From Bacteroidales bacterium (GTDB lineage: Bacteria > Bacteroidota > Bacteroidia > Bacteroidales > G3-4614): a stretch of 37,531 bases of DNA. Position 1 is the stretch's first letter. Each line of letters opens with the position of its first letter. Shown here one piece after another: positions 17,001 through 25,229 of this stretch. The notes under the pieces are model-generated. The model worked only from the letters and a program-made list of their open reading frames with translations, was not told the origin of the DNA and made no database searches. Both the position numbers and the translations under genes were made by a program. The stretch covers positions 1 to 37,531 of the forward strand of contig JAGBHI010000002.1 in the NCBI GenBank assembly GCA_017935575.1, written 5' to 3'.

Positions 17001-17141
17001 GCTGAGGGATATATATTTGAAAGTTGGAATGTAGGGGATCAAGTTGTAAGCACCAATAATCCTTATACCACTGCTAAAATTACAGACGAAGGTAAAGAGT
17101 TTAAAGCAATTTTTGTAAAACAAGAGGAAGTAGTAGAGTAG
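14058..17141 (+). CDS. Large surface lipoprotein with BIG2 and InlB-type repeats
   Basis: 1027 residues from ATG 14058. A lipoprotein signal (MKTKILSLMLAMVSVLVLSSC, lipobox LSSC) is followed by SEDID, so it should be acylated and is probably exposed at the cell surface. A bacterial Ig-like (BIG2) domain at about residues 30-95 (SVTINVGES, SVTSDGVVTGLHVGKT) comes first. After a region of about 200 residues without recognisable domain come six or so divergent InlB B-repeats, marked by variants of GYxFDxW / FxGW and ending AxF (for example EGFQFKEW, EGYIFDKW, TGYEFDYW, EGYIFESW). The acidic word EGETEE occurs three times. The frame is open 51 codons further upstream to ATG 13905, but that stretch is the structured leader, and ATG 14058 gives the signal peptide. 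Adhesion or glycan binding is possible; function unknown. Confidence 0.8.
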   Translation: MKTKILSLMLAMVSVLVLSSCSEDIDRPGAGKLKQSSVTINVGESAQLGFTGEESAWEIGNPKIASVTSDGVVTGLHVGKTNLRVNWSYCDITVKSLNNLYLDPCVSDFNLKSESIKNAMEYKQDLNKTYNLSYSAVAVNNTLIVDGIVTVKDESDKETPYRLLFYPELSPENLADVKDPLQKAVSRYVYMFGDNGNLTGVGVVMDPKNQEFLTKYLSDRYCSTSTENEYISIDDNVLVKTDFVDDKITDGNNNTKVYVEDAYLVAMYVPNNQLKADEDIFAEIKAGIENSIGINMDNKDFIKRKEFDVMLTAKEGGVAEVKNIKGESSAELNGKMIEYGKLYLSAIANPEYQFGGWGENKDNGEISIVSYKAIDTLTVTDKIDYIACFGKPFEVKVTVADENQGSAKVSSPTEKDKTSLNVTEYEKLTFEAIPAEGFQFKEWQDAAGNVVNKPAKFEETFKEAVEYKAIFEEAIYSVIVKVEGEGEISGVIKEEEKEDIEIKKDENEKGALKDNVQYGKTIVITAKEKADSEFVFTGWASKETVISTAKEFTITLTQDTVINAQFKKIEYNITTKAGKGGTVSKGNKAAINSEFEIIATPNEGYIFDKWVSKYTVIQNKKEVIKEVIISQNAEDIYMYEPDTLKFNVSQDSTITALFKPLPCDVSFSVIGDGRVTGASKLVNGKDVQYLHIDGRMNQLYYGDSIKVFVSKENTDFKNWRLSKYREWEQTFEDETKAPEDKKVIVSGAEVSTQNVYIAVLTPEEFKYDYWFTDNVTGKRVKQVVRKTATSYYNAVIEKELLSAKITANNGGKIVGRGYSSVKPGEKLTITSQPNTGYEFDYWTINGKKLEGETEETIIYESENGEETENLNEAKIDEKTKKPIVKTKITTITTEAGDVITITSQGSTLTTRDIYANVAVEAFFKLKKIEVKVTAPKEEGETEEEGETEEKGYVSVISGATKIDNNTYLIDYNSQITIQATPAEGYIFESWNVGDQVVSTNNPYTTAKITDEGKEFKAIFVKQEEVVE

Positions 17142-17156
17142 ATATTCATATAATCT

Positions 17157-17178
17157 GCCTTAGCAAGGCTTTAAATTT
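17157..17178 (+). terminator. Short terminator after the large lipoprotein
   Basis: GCCTT (17157-17161) and AAGGC (17165-17169) pair around AGC and are followed by TTTAAATTTTG. It begins 16 bases after the lipoprotein stop. Confidence 0.5.
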
Positions 17179-17188
17179 TGTTGTTAAT

Positions 17189-17218
17189 ATATATGGGTTG
17201 CATGCGCAACCCATATAT
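17189..17218. terminator. Perfect 13-bp hairpin between the two lipoprotein genes
   Basis: ATATATGGGTTGC (17189-17201) and GCAACCCATATAT (17206-17218) pair perfectly around ATGC. The stem ends 21 bases before the next ATG, so besides termination it could mask or stabilise the leader of the second lipoprotein. Confidence 0.6.
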
Positions 17219-17238
17219 TATATAAATATGATAGTTTT

Positions 17239-18156
17239 ATGATTAAAGAGATATTAAAAATCCTACCTATATTACTTATGCTGGTCTTGCTATTTACAGC
17301 ATGCGAGAAAGATAATAAAAATAGTAATGGTGGTGATACTCTTACCCCTTCATCTCATAATGTTATAATTATGACTAATGGAGGAGAGGGCAATATTCAA
17401 AAAAAAGAGATTCTTGCTCTGACAGGAGAAAAGATTTTACTTCAGACTCGAGTTGACGGTAATTACACGTTTAAAAATTGGACTAATAAAGGAGAGATTA
17501 TTAGTTTTAAAAATCCTTCGGAGATTTGCGTGACAAAAGATATGGAGATAGTTGCTAATTTTGCTAATAGTAAAACAGCAATTGAGTTTATTGATTTGGG
17601 ATTAAATGTGAAATGGGCAACTTTCAATGTAGGAGCAGGAGCTCCACATGAATTTGGGGACTATTTTGCCTGGGGAGAAACCAATACAAAAATAGAGTCA
17701 GGCTATTATTGGGATTTTTATAAATATTGTTCAGGAACCTACAACTCTATTGAAAAATATAATAGTGTAAAAGATTATGGCTTAGTAGATAATAAATATT
17801 ATCTTGAATTGGACGATGATGTAGCTTATAAACAGTGGGAAAAAACTTGTCGTATGCCTACCAAAAATGAGTTTGAAGAGTTAATTGAAAATTGTAATTG
17901 GACTTGGACAACTCTTGAGGGAGTAAACGGTTATAAAATAGTTGCTAAAAACGGCAATTCGATATTTCTTCCTGTTACCGGATATATAAAAGGAGTGTTA
18001 CATATAAATAGTCAGAGTGGTAATTATTTTACATCATCTCTTGATAAAACGGTACCTTATGAGGCCTGTGTCTTAAAATTTACATCGCAAATAAGAGAGA
18101 TAAATTCTATGAGTAGATGTTATGGAAATATGGTTCGCCCTGTCTCTGACTATTAA
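17239..18156 (+). CDS. Lipoprotein with InlB-type repeat and FISUMP-like domain
   Basis: 305 residues. Signal peptide with lipobox LFTAC (Cys22) gives an acylated N-terminus. Residues about 40-110 form one InlB-type repeat (VIIMTNGGEGNIQ, YTFKNWTNKGEI, IVANFAN). Residues about 115-305 match the Fibrobacter succinogenes major paralogous (FISUMP) domain found in many Bacteroidetes surface proteins: DLGLNVKWATFNVGA, GDYFAWGET, CRMPTKNEFEEL and the ending MVRPVSDY are its usual landmarks. No catalytic residues are known for this domain; a binding role is inferred. It shares the InlB-repeat theme with the preceding lipoprotein, suggesting related surface functions. Converges on the AraC gene with a 39-base gap holding no clear terminator. 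Confidence 0.75.
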   Translation: MIKEILKILPILLMLVLLFTACEKDNKNSNGGDTLTPSSHNVIIMTNGGEGNIQKKEILALTGEKILLQTRVDGNYTFKNWTNKGEIISFKNPSEICVTKDMEIVANFANSKTAIEFIDLGLNVKWATFNVGAGAPHEFGDYFAWGETNTKIESGYYWDFYKYCSGTYNSIEKYNSVKDYGLVDNKYYLELDDDVAYKQWEKTCRMPTKNEFEELIENCNWTWTTLEGVNGYKIVAKNGNSIFLPVTGYIKGVLHINSQSGNYFTSSLDKTVPYEACVLKFTSQIREINSMSRCYGNMVRPVSDY

Positions 18157-18195
18157 TCCTTTTAAAAGTTGCAATATAGCAAATAAGGTGCTTAA

Positions 18196-19047
18196 TTACC
18201 CTCCCATTTCGTTAACTACCTGTTTGCGAAATGCACTTGGGGAGATACCTTCATATCGTTTAAAATATCTGCCCATATACGATTGGTCAGGGAATCCCAT
18301 TTTATTGGCTATATCCTGCATTGATAGTTGTGTATTATGTAAAAGTACTTTCATCTCAAGCAGTGAAAAATTATCAATAATCTTTTTAGCCGAAGCACCA
18401 ACTATGTTGTGGCATATATCCGACAGATATTTGCATGAAATACATAATTTGTCGGCATAAAAGGTAACCTCTCTTTCGGTTAAACAGTTTTTGTGTATTA
18501 AATCAATAAAATCATCAAAGATTTTATTTCTTGTAGGCTCCATTGCATTTTCATCATTGCTATGGAGCTTTTGATATTTGTCGTAGTTGTATAGAATAAA
18601 TGCGTTAAGAGTACTTTTTATTATTTGTGTGCGGTATTGATTATCAATATCATTATATATGGTTCGGGTCATTTGCATAAATGATTCTACCACAACTTTA
18701 TTTTCTTGAGATAGGAGAAAGAGCGGGTTTTGTTTTATCAGTCTGTATAGTGTTGGACTTACATGAGCGCACATGGCTCTGAAAAGCGAACTACTTATTC
18801 CCAAAAAGAAAATTTTAAGGTCCGGTGATACTTTTTGAATTTTAACTATGGAGTTAGGCATGATAATTACCTGAGTGTTTTTTGATATTAGCAAGGGTTT
18901 CAAGTCAATAAGAATGTTTATTTCTCCCTCTAAACAAAAAAGTATTGCTCCGTTTTCTGTTTTGTCAAACCATTCACTTTCAAATAGGCAGTTTCCCTCT
19001 TTTATAAAAAATAGTTCCGAATTATTTGATAATATATTAGTAGTCAT
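18196..19047 (-). CDS. AraC-family transcriptional regulator
   Basis: 283 residues. The N-terminal part (about 1-170) is a cupin-like sensor without a recognised ligand motif. The C-terminal 100 residues hold the two AraC helix-turn-helix units: EVTFYADKLCISCKYLSDIC, then SMQDIANKMGFPDQSYMGRYFKR followed by GISPSAFRK. It is divergent from the RND efflux operon with 234 bases between the starts, the classic position of a local regulator. The inverted repeat at 19220-19240 is a candidate site, but AraC proteins more often bind direct repeats, so the link is an inference. Confidence 0.88.
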   Translation of the reverse strand: MTTNILSNNSELFFIKEGNCLFESEWFDKTENGAILFCLEGEINILIDLKPLLISKNTQVIIMPNSIVKIQKVSPDLKIFFLGISSSLFRAMCAHVSPTLYRLIKQNPLFLLSQENKVVVESFMQMTRTIYNDIDNQYRTQIIKSTLNAFILYNYDKYQKLHSNDENAMEPTRNKIFDDFIDLIHKNCLTEREVTFYADKLCISCKYLSDICHNIVGASAKKIIDNFSLLEMKVLLHNTQLSMQDIANKMGFPDQSYMGRYFKRYEGISPSAFRKQVVNEMGG

Positions 19048-19201
19048 TCTATTATTTCTTACCTTCTTATTATGATTAAATAGTTCAATTTTTAATTTGA
19101 TTTGTAAAGATAGTTACTTTTTAGCAAATTTTTACGCAATTTGTTCCGAAAATGAACAGCATTATGCAAAATATGAAAGTGATAACCTCGCGAATATGAA
19201 G

Positions 19202-19209
19202 TATCTTTG
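19202..19209 (+). promoter_or_regulatory. -7 box TATCTTTG of the RND efflux operon
   Basis: Exact TAnnTTTG 72 bases upstream of the adaptor-protein ATG, giving a start site near 19215. No good -33 TTTG is seen at 19-21 bases upstream, which would fit a promoter that needs an activator such as the divergent AraC protein. Confidence 0.6.
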
Positions 19210-19219
19210 CGCCCAAAAT

Positions 19220-19240
19220 AGTGTTTATGGTGTAAACACT
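19220..19240 (+). promoter_or_regulatory. Inverted repeat AGTGTTTA-N5-TAAACACT (operator or 5' hairpin)
   Basis: AGTGTTTA (19220-19227) and TAAACACT (19233-19240) are perfect inverted repeats around TGGTG, starting 10 bases after the -7 box. It lies at about +5 to +25: either a repressor operator or a hairpin at the mRNA 5' end. Confidence 0.55.
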
Positions 19241-19281
19241 GTAAGCAAATATGAATATAAACAATTTATAAAATAAAAATT

Positions 19282-20421
19282 ATGATGAAAAAATGGTTCA
19301 ACATTAAGCACTTGCTAATTGTTATGTGCTGTTTGGTTGCCGGTTGTAAACAGGCTCCTGTTATGCCCGAGGCAACTTACGCTTGCTTGGCGGTTGAGAA
19401 TACCGACAAGACTATTACTAACGAATATAGTGCAACCATAAAAGGAAGGCAAGATATTGCTATTATGCCTCAAGTTGGTGGTACTTTGACAAAACTTTGT
19501 GTTTCTGAAGGTCAAAAAGTAAGAAAAGGACAGGTTATGTTTATTATTGATCAAGTTCCTTATACTGCGGCTTATGAAACAGCAAAAGCAAATGTTGAGG
19601 CTGCAACTGCAGCATATGAGACAGCAAAATTGAATTATGAAAGCCGTCAAGAACTTTACAAAGAGAATGTGGTTTCTGAGTTTGATTTGAAGACAGCTAA
19701 AAACTCAATGCTTGCCGCAAAGGCTCAACTTGCTCAGGCAAAGGCTCAAGAGACAAATGCAGCAAATAGCCTATCATATACAGAGGTTAAAAGTCCGGCA
19801 GATGGAGTTGTAGGAACATTGCCATATCGTGTAGGGGCATTGGTTGGTCCCTCAATGATGCAACCCCTAACAACAGTGTCAGATAACTCTGATATGTATG
19901 TCTATTTCTCAATGACCGAGAATCAACTTCTTAATCTTGTAAGAGAGTATGGTTCAAAGGATAATGCTTTGAAACAGATGCCGGAAATTGAATTGCGATT
20001 GAACGATAAATCACTATATAGCGAAAAAGGAAAAATTGAGACAATAAGCGGTGTTATTGATCCCACAACAGGAACAGTGAGCCTTCGTGCAATATTCCCC
20101 AACAAGGGAGGTCTTCTTCACTCAGGAGGTGCCGGTAGTGTAATAGTTCCATCAACATATAAAGATGCAGTTGTTGTTCCTCAAAGTGCAACATTTGAAC
20201 TTCAACATATGAACTTCGTATATAAAGTGGTTGACGGAAAAGCAGTAGCGGCTCCTGTACAAGTTCTTCGTGTTAACGGAGGTAAAGAGTATATAGTAGA
20301 GATGGGTCTTTATGCAGGCGATACAATTGTTGCAGAGGGAGTAGGTCTTCTTCGTGAGGGAACACCTATCAAACCCAAACAAGCTCCCGATGCTACCCAA
20401 ATGGCTCAACCTACAAAATAA
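19282..20421 (+). CDS. RND efflux periplasmic adaptor (membrane fusion protein)
   Basis: 379-residue HlyD/AcrA-type adaptor, anchored to the inner membrane as a lipoprotein (lipobox VAGC, Cys22), linking the RND pump to the outer-membrane channel. The lipoyl half-motifs flank an alpha-helical hairpin: QVGGTLTKLCVSEGQKVRKGQ at about 65-87 and SPADGVVGTLPYRVGALV at about 170-190, with Ala/Glu/Lys-rich coiled coil between (AAYETAKLNYESRQELYKE). Beta-barrel and membrane-proximal domains follow. First gene of the adaptor, pump and channel operon. Substrates cannot be predicted; multidrug or bile-salt efflux is usual for such sets in gut Bacteroidales. Confidence 0.92.
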   Translation: MMKKWFNIKHLLIVMCCLVAGCKQAPVMPEATYACLAVENTDKTITNEYSATIKGRQDIAIMPQVGGTLTKLCVSEGQKVRKGQVMFIIDQVPYTAAYETAKANVEAATAAYETAKLNYESRQELYKENVVSEFDLKTAKNSMLAAKAQLAQAKAQETNAANSLSYTEVKSPADGVVGTLPYRVGALVGPSMMQPLTTVSDNSDMYVYFSMTENQLLNLVREYGSKDNALKQMPEIELRLNDKSLYSEKGKIETISGVIDPTTGTVSLRAIFPNKGGLLHSGGAGSVIVPSTYKDAVVVPQSATFELQHMNFVYKVVDGKAVAAPVQVLRVNGGKEYIVEMGLYAGDTIVAEGVGLLREGTPIKPKQAPDATQMAQPTK

Positions 20422-20430
20422 TTTAGTCTA

Positions 20431-20436
20431 AGGAGG
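20431..20436 (+). promoter_or_regulatory. Strong Shine-Dalgarno AGGAGG before the RND pump gene
   Basis: A full AGGAGG lies 7 bases before ATG 20444. Most genes here have no such site, as is general in Bacteroidetes, so this one stands out and fixes the start. Confidence 0.75.
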
Positions 20437-20443
20437 ATATATA

Positions 20444-23400
20444 ATGAATTTAAAAAGATTTATAGATCGCCCTATATTATCGGCGGTAATCTCAATTGTA
20501 ATAGTAATTATGGGATTGATAGGTTTGTCAAACCTACCCATAGAGCAATATCCCGACATTGCGCCTCCAACAGTAATGGTACATGCAACCTACTATGGTG
20601 CTAATGCCGAGACTATACAAAAGGCTGTGATTGCTCCTCTTGAAGAGGCTATCAACGGAGTGGAGGATATGACCTATATGACCTCTACTGCGTCAAACTC
20701 AGGTTCGGCTTCAATTACAATCTATTTTAAGCAGGGAACCGATCCCGATATGGCGGCAGTCAATGTTCAAAACCGTGTTTCACGTGCCAACGGACGTTTG
20801 CCTCAAGAGGTTAAACAGGTTGGTGTTACAACAATGAAACGCCAAACAAGTATGTTGCAACTATTCTCATTGCACTGTCCAAACGGAATGTATGATGAGA
20901 ACTTCCTCGCAAACTATATAAATATAAATATTAAACCTCAAATTCTTCGTATTACCGGTGTTGGTGATATGATGGTGTTGGGAGGTGAGTATAGTATGCG
21001 TATTTGGTTGAAACCTGATGTGATGGCTACATACAAGTTGATGCCTTCTGATGTTACTATGGCTCTTGCCGAGCAAAATATTGAGGCAGCAACAGGACAA
21101 TTCGGAGAAAACTCAAAAGAGACCTTCCAATATACAATGAAGTATAAAGGACGTTTAATGACACCCGAAGAGTTTGGGAATATCATAATCCGCTCAACCC
21201 CTGATGGTGAAATCTTACGATTAAAAGATATTGCCGATGTTGAGATGGGTCGTGAAAGTTATGCATATGTAGGAGAGTTTAATGCTCACCCCGGAGTTAT
21301 GGCAATGGTTTTCCAAACAGCAGGTTCAAATGCTACTGCCGTAAATGAGGAGATTGACCAACTTCTTGAGGAGGTTCGCAAAGACCTTCCCAAAGGAGTG
21401 GAGTTAGACCAAGTAAATAGTACTAACGACTTCTTGTTTGCATCAATCAGCAATGTGGTTCGTACACTTATTGAGGCTATCATTCTTGTAATTTTGGTTG
21501 TATATGTATTCTTGCAAGATGTTCGTTCAACAATAATTCCGTTGGTAGGTATTGTTGTATCGTTGGTAGGAACATTCGCATTTATGATGGTTGCAGGCTT
21601 CAGTCTTAACCTTATTACATTGTTTGCATTGGTACTTGTAATTGGTACGGTGGTAGATGATGCCATTATTGTGGTTGAGGCAGTACAAGCTAAATTTGAT
21701 GCAGGTTATCGTTCGCCCAAGAAGGCGAGTGTCGATGCCATGAAGGGTATCAGTAATGCCGTAATCACATCGTCTCTTGTATTTATGGTGGTGTTTATTC
21801 CTGTATCTTTTATGGGTGGAACATCAGGAGTATTCTATACTCAATTTGGTTTGACAATGGCTGTTGCTGTAGGTATTTCGGCTATTAACGCATTAACATT
21901 AAGTCCCGCATTATGTGCATTGATGTTAAAACCATATATGAATGAGGACGGTTCGCAAAAGAATAATTTTGCTGCCCGTTTCCGTAAAGCATTTAATGCA
22001 GCATTCGGAACAATGGCTGAGAAATATCGTAAGATTGTAATGCTGTTTGTTAAGCGTAAATGGCTTGCATGGGTAATTCTTGTGGTATCGGTAGGTTTGT
22101 TGGGTTATTTCATGAAAACAACAAAAACAAGTCTTGTGCCAAATGAGGACCAGGGATTTGTTATTGTTAACGTAAGTGCTGCTCCCGGTAGCTCTATTGC
22201 ACAAACAGATGCAATTATGAAAACCGTTCAGCAACGTCTTCAAATGATACCTCAAATTAAGTACCTTCAAAAGGTAACAGGTTATGGTGTCCTTTCAGGT
22301 CAAGGAAACTCTTTCGGATTGTTTATGGTGCGTCTAAAACATTGGGACGATCGTAAAGGAGAGGGAGATGATGTTAATAGTATAATAAAGATGATATATG
22401 GTCTTACAATGGACATTAAAGATGCTCAAGTATTTGCCATATCTCCGGGTATGATTCCTGGTTATGGTATGGGTAACTCTCTTGACCTTCACTTGCAAGA
22501 CCGTGCAGGAGGCGATGTTACAGACTTCTTTATGACTTCGCAAAAGTATATGGGAGCTTTAATGCAACGTCCTGAAATATCAATGGCATATTCAACATTT
22601 GATATTCGTTATCCACAATGGAGCGTTGATGTTGATGCTGCAAAATGTAAACGTGCAGGTATAACACCAACATTGGTTCTTAGTACATTATCGGCATATT
22701 ACGGAGGTCAATATGTATCAGACTTTAACCGCTTCTCAAAGGTGTATAGAGTTATGATGCAGGCCGATCCAAAATATCGTTTAGATGAGAAATCTCTTGA
22801 TAATACATTTGTTATAACAGGTACAGGAGAGATGGCACCATTGAGCCAATTTGTTTCTCTTCAAAGAGTTTATGGAGCAGAGACATTGTCGCGCTTTAAT
22901 ATGTTTAACTCAATAGCAGTAAATGCTATGCCTGCTGAGGGATATAGTACAGGTGAGGCTATCAATGCAGTTAAAGAGACTGCTGCACAATTCTTACCTC
23001 GTGGATATGGATATGACTTCGGAGGTATTACCCGTGAGGAGAACTCTCAGACAAACAATACAATTATCATTTTTGCAATATGTATTGTGATGATGTACTT
23101 GATTCTTTCGGCTCTTTACGAAAGTTTCTTAATACCGTTTGCAGTAATTCTTACAATTCCTGCAGGTTTGATGGGAAGTTTTGCCTTTGCTAAGATGATG
23201 GGACTTGAAAATAACATCTATCTGCAAACAGGTTTGATTATGCTTATAGGATTGATAGCGAAAACAGGTATCTTGCTTACTGAGTTTGCTGTTGAGCGTC
23301 GCAGAGCCGGAATGGGTATAACAGAGGCTGCTTTAAGTGCAGCAAAAGCACGTTTGCGTCCTATCTTGATGACCGTATTGACAATGATATTCGGTATGTT

Positions 23401-23644
23401 GCCTTTGATGGCTGCACACGGAGTTGGAGCAAATGGTAACCGTTCACTTGGATCAGGTGTTGTTGGAGGTATGTTAATAGGAACATTAGCCTTGTTATTC
23501 ATGGTTCCATCTCTGTATATAACCTTCCAATGGTTAGACGAGAAGGTTAAACCTCTGAAAAAACAAAAGACACAAGACCTTCAAATCAAACACGATATTG
23601 AAGAGGTTATTAAAGAGAAGAAAGCAGAAAAAGGAAAAGCCTAA
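20444..23644 (+). CDS. RND efflux pump, HAE1/AcrB-type inner-membrane transporter
   Basis: 1066 residues, normal for HAE1 pumps that expel hydrophobic or amphiphilic compounds using the proton motive force as trimers. A first TM helix at about 10-30 is followed by the porter domain, with TM2-6 near 335-500 and the second half repeating the plan. The proton-relay residues are present: Asp405-Asp406 in GTVVDDAIIVVE (AcrB Asp407/408) and Lys940 in LIAKTGILLTEF (AcrB Lys940, identical number). The C-terminal tail is rich in Lys/Glu. The strong Shine-Dalgarno (20431-20436) suggests high translation relative to its neighbours. Six bases separate its stop from the channel gene. Confidence 0.95.
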   Translation: MNLKRFIDRPILSAVISIVIVIMGLIGLSNLPIEQYPDIAPPTVMVHATYYGANAETIQKAVIAPLEEAINGVEDMTYMTSTASNSGSASITIYFKQGTDPDMAAVNVQNRVSRANGRLPQEVKQVGVTTMKRQTSMLQLFSLHCPNGMYDENFLANYININIKPQILRITGVGDMMVLGGEYSMRIWLKPDVMATYKLMPSDVTMALAEQNIEAATGQFGENSKETFQYTMKYKGRLMTPEEFGNIIIRSTPDGEILRLKDIADVEMGRESYAYVGEFNAHPGVMAMVFQTAGSNATAVNEEIDQLLEEVRKDLPKGVELDQVNSTNDFLFASISNVVRTLIEAIILVILVVYVFLQDVRSTIIPLVGIVVSLVGTFAFMMVAGFSLNLITLFALVLVIGTVVDDAIIVVEAVQAKFDAGYRSPKKASVDAMKGISNAVITSSLVFMVVFIPVSFMGGTSGVFYTQFGLTMAVAVGISAINALTLSPALCALMLKPYMNEDGSQKNNFAARFRKAFNAAFGTMAEKYRKIVMLFVKRKWLAWVILVVSVGLLGYFMKTTKTSLVPNEDQGFVIVNVSAAPGSSIAQTDAIMKTVQQRLQMIPQIKYLQKVTGYGVLSGQGNSFGLFMVRLKHWDDRKGEGDDVNSIIKMIYGLTMDIKDAQVFAISPGMIPGYGMGNSLDLHLQDRAGGDVTDFFMTSQKYMGALMQRPEISMAYSTFDIRYPQWSVDVDAAKCKRAGITPTLVLSTLSAYYGGQYVSDFNRFSKVYRVMMQADPKYRLDEKSLDNTFVITGTGEMAPLSQFVSLQRVYGAETLSRFNMFNSIAVNAMPAEGYSTGEAINAVKETAAQFLPRGYGYDFGGITREENSQTNNTIIIFAICIVMMYLILSALYESFLIPFAVILTIPAGLMGSFAFAKMMGLENNIYLQTGLIMLIGLIAKTGILLTEFAVERRRAGMGITEAALSAAKARLRPILMTVLTMIFGMLPLMAAHGVGANGNRSLGSGVVGGMLIGTLALLFMVPSLYITFQWLDEKVKPLKKQKTQDLQIKHDIEEVIKEKKAEKGKA

Positions 23645-23650
23645 AACCTA

Positions 23651-25030
23651 ATGAGAATGAATATGAAAAATATAATATTAATTGCCGCATGTGCTGCTCT
23701 TTTGAGCAGCTGCGGTTTGTACGGAAAATATAAACCCGCAAAAGAGGTTCCCGAAGGGTTGTATGGCGAGGAGGTTGTAATAACAGATAGCAGTAGCATT
23801 GCAGATATTTCGTGGCGCGAAATGTTTACCGATGCAAAATTGCAAGCACTTATTGATACAGCACTTGTACGTAATGTGGATTATAAAACAACTCAACTTA
23901 GAGTTAAACAAGCCGAAGCTGCAATGATTCCTGCAAAGTTGGCTTATCTCCCTTCATTGGCGATAGCTCCTCAAGGAGGATATAATTATGTAGATATAAA
24001 CGGTGGAGTTACAACAAAAACTTATACTGCTCCTGCATCGGCATCGTGGGAACTTGATTTCTTCGGAAAACTTACAAGTGCAAAACGTAAAGCACAAGCT
24101 ACATTAGAGCAAACTCGTGATTATGAACAAGCAGTTAAAACTCAACTTATAGCAGGAGTTGCAACAACATATTATAGTTTGCTTATGTTGGACGATCAGC
24201 TAAAGATAGCTGAGGAGACAAAAGCAAATTGGGAGCAGACAGTAAAGACTGCTCGTGCAATGAAAAAAGCAGGTATGATGAACGAGGCAGGTCTTGCTCA
24301 AACCGAAGCAACATACTATAACATCAGTACAACAGTATTAACTCTTAAGGAGTCGGTAAATGAGGCTCAAAATACATTGTGCTTGTTGTTGGCTAAGACA
24401 CCGCAATATATTGATAGAGGTTCTTTAAGCGAGGCTGTATTGCCAGAGAATATTTCGGTGGGAGTACCTGTAAGTGTATTATCGCGTCGTCCCGATGTAA
24501 GAGCTGCAGAGCATGCACTTGAGGCTGCATTTTATGATACAAACAAGGCTCGTGCATCGTTCTATCCCCAAATATCTCTTAGCGGAACAGCAGGTTGGAC
24601 AAACAGTGTGGGATCAGCAATAATGAATCCCGGAGAATTTATAGGATCAGCTCTATTATCACTTGTTCAACCAATATTTAATAGAGGAGCTCTTGTGGCA
24701 AACTTGAAAGCTATGAAAGCTGGTCAAGAGATAGCTTTGTTAGAGTTTAAGAAATCAATCCTAAAAGCAGGTAGTGAAGTAAACCTTGCGTTAGATAAAT
24801 ATCAAACAGCAAAGGCCAAAACCGAGTTTTATACAAAACAGGTAGCTTCATTAGAAACTGCAGTAAAGAGTACACAACTTTTGATGAAACACGGTAGTAC
24901 TACATACTTAGAGGTATTGACTGCACAGACAACTCTTTTGAATGCACGTTTAAATCAAGTCTCAAACAAGTTTGTTGAGATACAAGGAATGATAGAGTTG
25001 TATCGTTCTTTGGGAGGAGGTCAAGATTAA
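23651..25030 (+). CDS. Outer-membrane efflux channel (TolC/OprM, NodT family)
   Basis: 459 residues; the exit duct of the pump. Lipoprotein signal with lipobox LSSC, typical of OprM/NodT channels rather than TolC itself. Two OEP repeats with long helical hairpins and short beta-strands: WWELDFFGK-like landmark ASWELDFFGKL, LLARRPDVxxAE-like landmark VLSRRPDVRAAEHALEAA, and a second-half SYLEVLxxQ-like landmark TYLEVLTAQTTLLNA. These are signatures of the family. Three in-frame ATGs (23651, 23657, 23663) precede the signal; the last (MKNIILIAACAALLSSC) gives the most usual signal peptide. Last gene of the operon, followed by a good terminator. Confidence 0.92.
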   Translation: MRMNMKNIILIAACAALLSSCGLYGKYKPAKEVPEGLYGEEVVITDSSSIADISWREMFTDAKLQALIDTALVRNVDYKTTQLRVKQAEAAMIPAKLAYLPSLAIAPQGGYNYVDINGGVTTKTYTAPASASWELDFFGKLTSAKRKAQATLEQTRDYEQAVKTQLIAGVATTYYSLLMLDDQLKIAEETKANWEQTVKTARAMKKAGMMNEAGLAQTEATYYNISTTVLTLKESVNEAQNTLCLLLAKTPQYIDRGSLSEAVLPENISVGVPVSVLSRRPDVRAAEHALEAAFYDTNKARASFYPQISLSGTAGWTNSVGSAIMNPGEFIGSALLSLVQPIFNRGALVANLKAMKAGQEIALLEFKKSILKAGSEVNLALDKYQTAKAKTEFYTKQVASLETAVKSTQLLMKHGSTTYLEVLTAQTTLLNARLNQVSNKFVEIQGMIELYRSLGGGQD

Positions 25031-25057
25031 TAAATCAGAGAAAGACAATCTTATATG

Positions 25058-25089
25058 GCAGGTTACAGAAAATGTAGCCTGCTTTTTTT
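25058..25089 (+). terminator. Intrinsic terminator of the efflux operon
   Basis: GCAGGTTAC (25058-25066) pairs with GTAGCCTGC (25074-25082) with one G-U pair and loop AGAAAAT, followed by seven T residues (25083-25089). The remaining 25090-25133 is AT-rich without features. Confidence 0.88.
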
Positions 25090-25133
25090 ATCTATATAGC
25101 TTTTAAAAATCATAAACTAACAATATGTTTCCC

Positions 25134-25164
25134 TTTGTAAATTGATGCAATTAAATTACCTTTG
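25134..25164 (+). promoter_or_regulatory. Consensus promoter of purD (TTTG-N19-TACCTTTG)
   Basis: TTTG at 25134-25137 and TACCTTTG at 25157-25164 are separated by 19 bases, the textbook Bacteroidetes -33/-7 arrangement. The start site should be near 25170, giving a leader of about 60 bases. Confidence 0.85.
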
Positions 25165-25173
25165 CAAATAGCT

Positions 25174-25193
25174 GTTGATATAACCATATCAAC
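25174..25193 (+). promoter_or_regulatory. Inverted repeat GTTGATAT-AACC-ATATCAAC in the purD leader
   Basis: Perfect 8-bp inverted repeat around AACC, starting 9 bases after the -7 box. It could be a purine-responsive operator or a 5' stabilising hairpin; which protein would bind it is not known. Confidence 0.6.
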
Positions 25194-25229
25194 CTGCCTA
25201 TAAAGTATAAACAAATAAAAATAACATAT

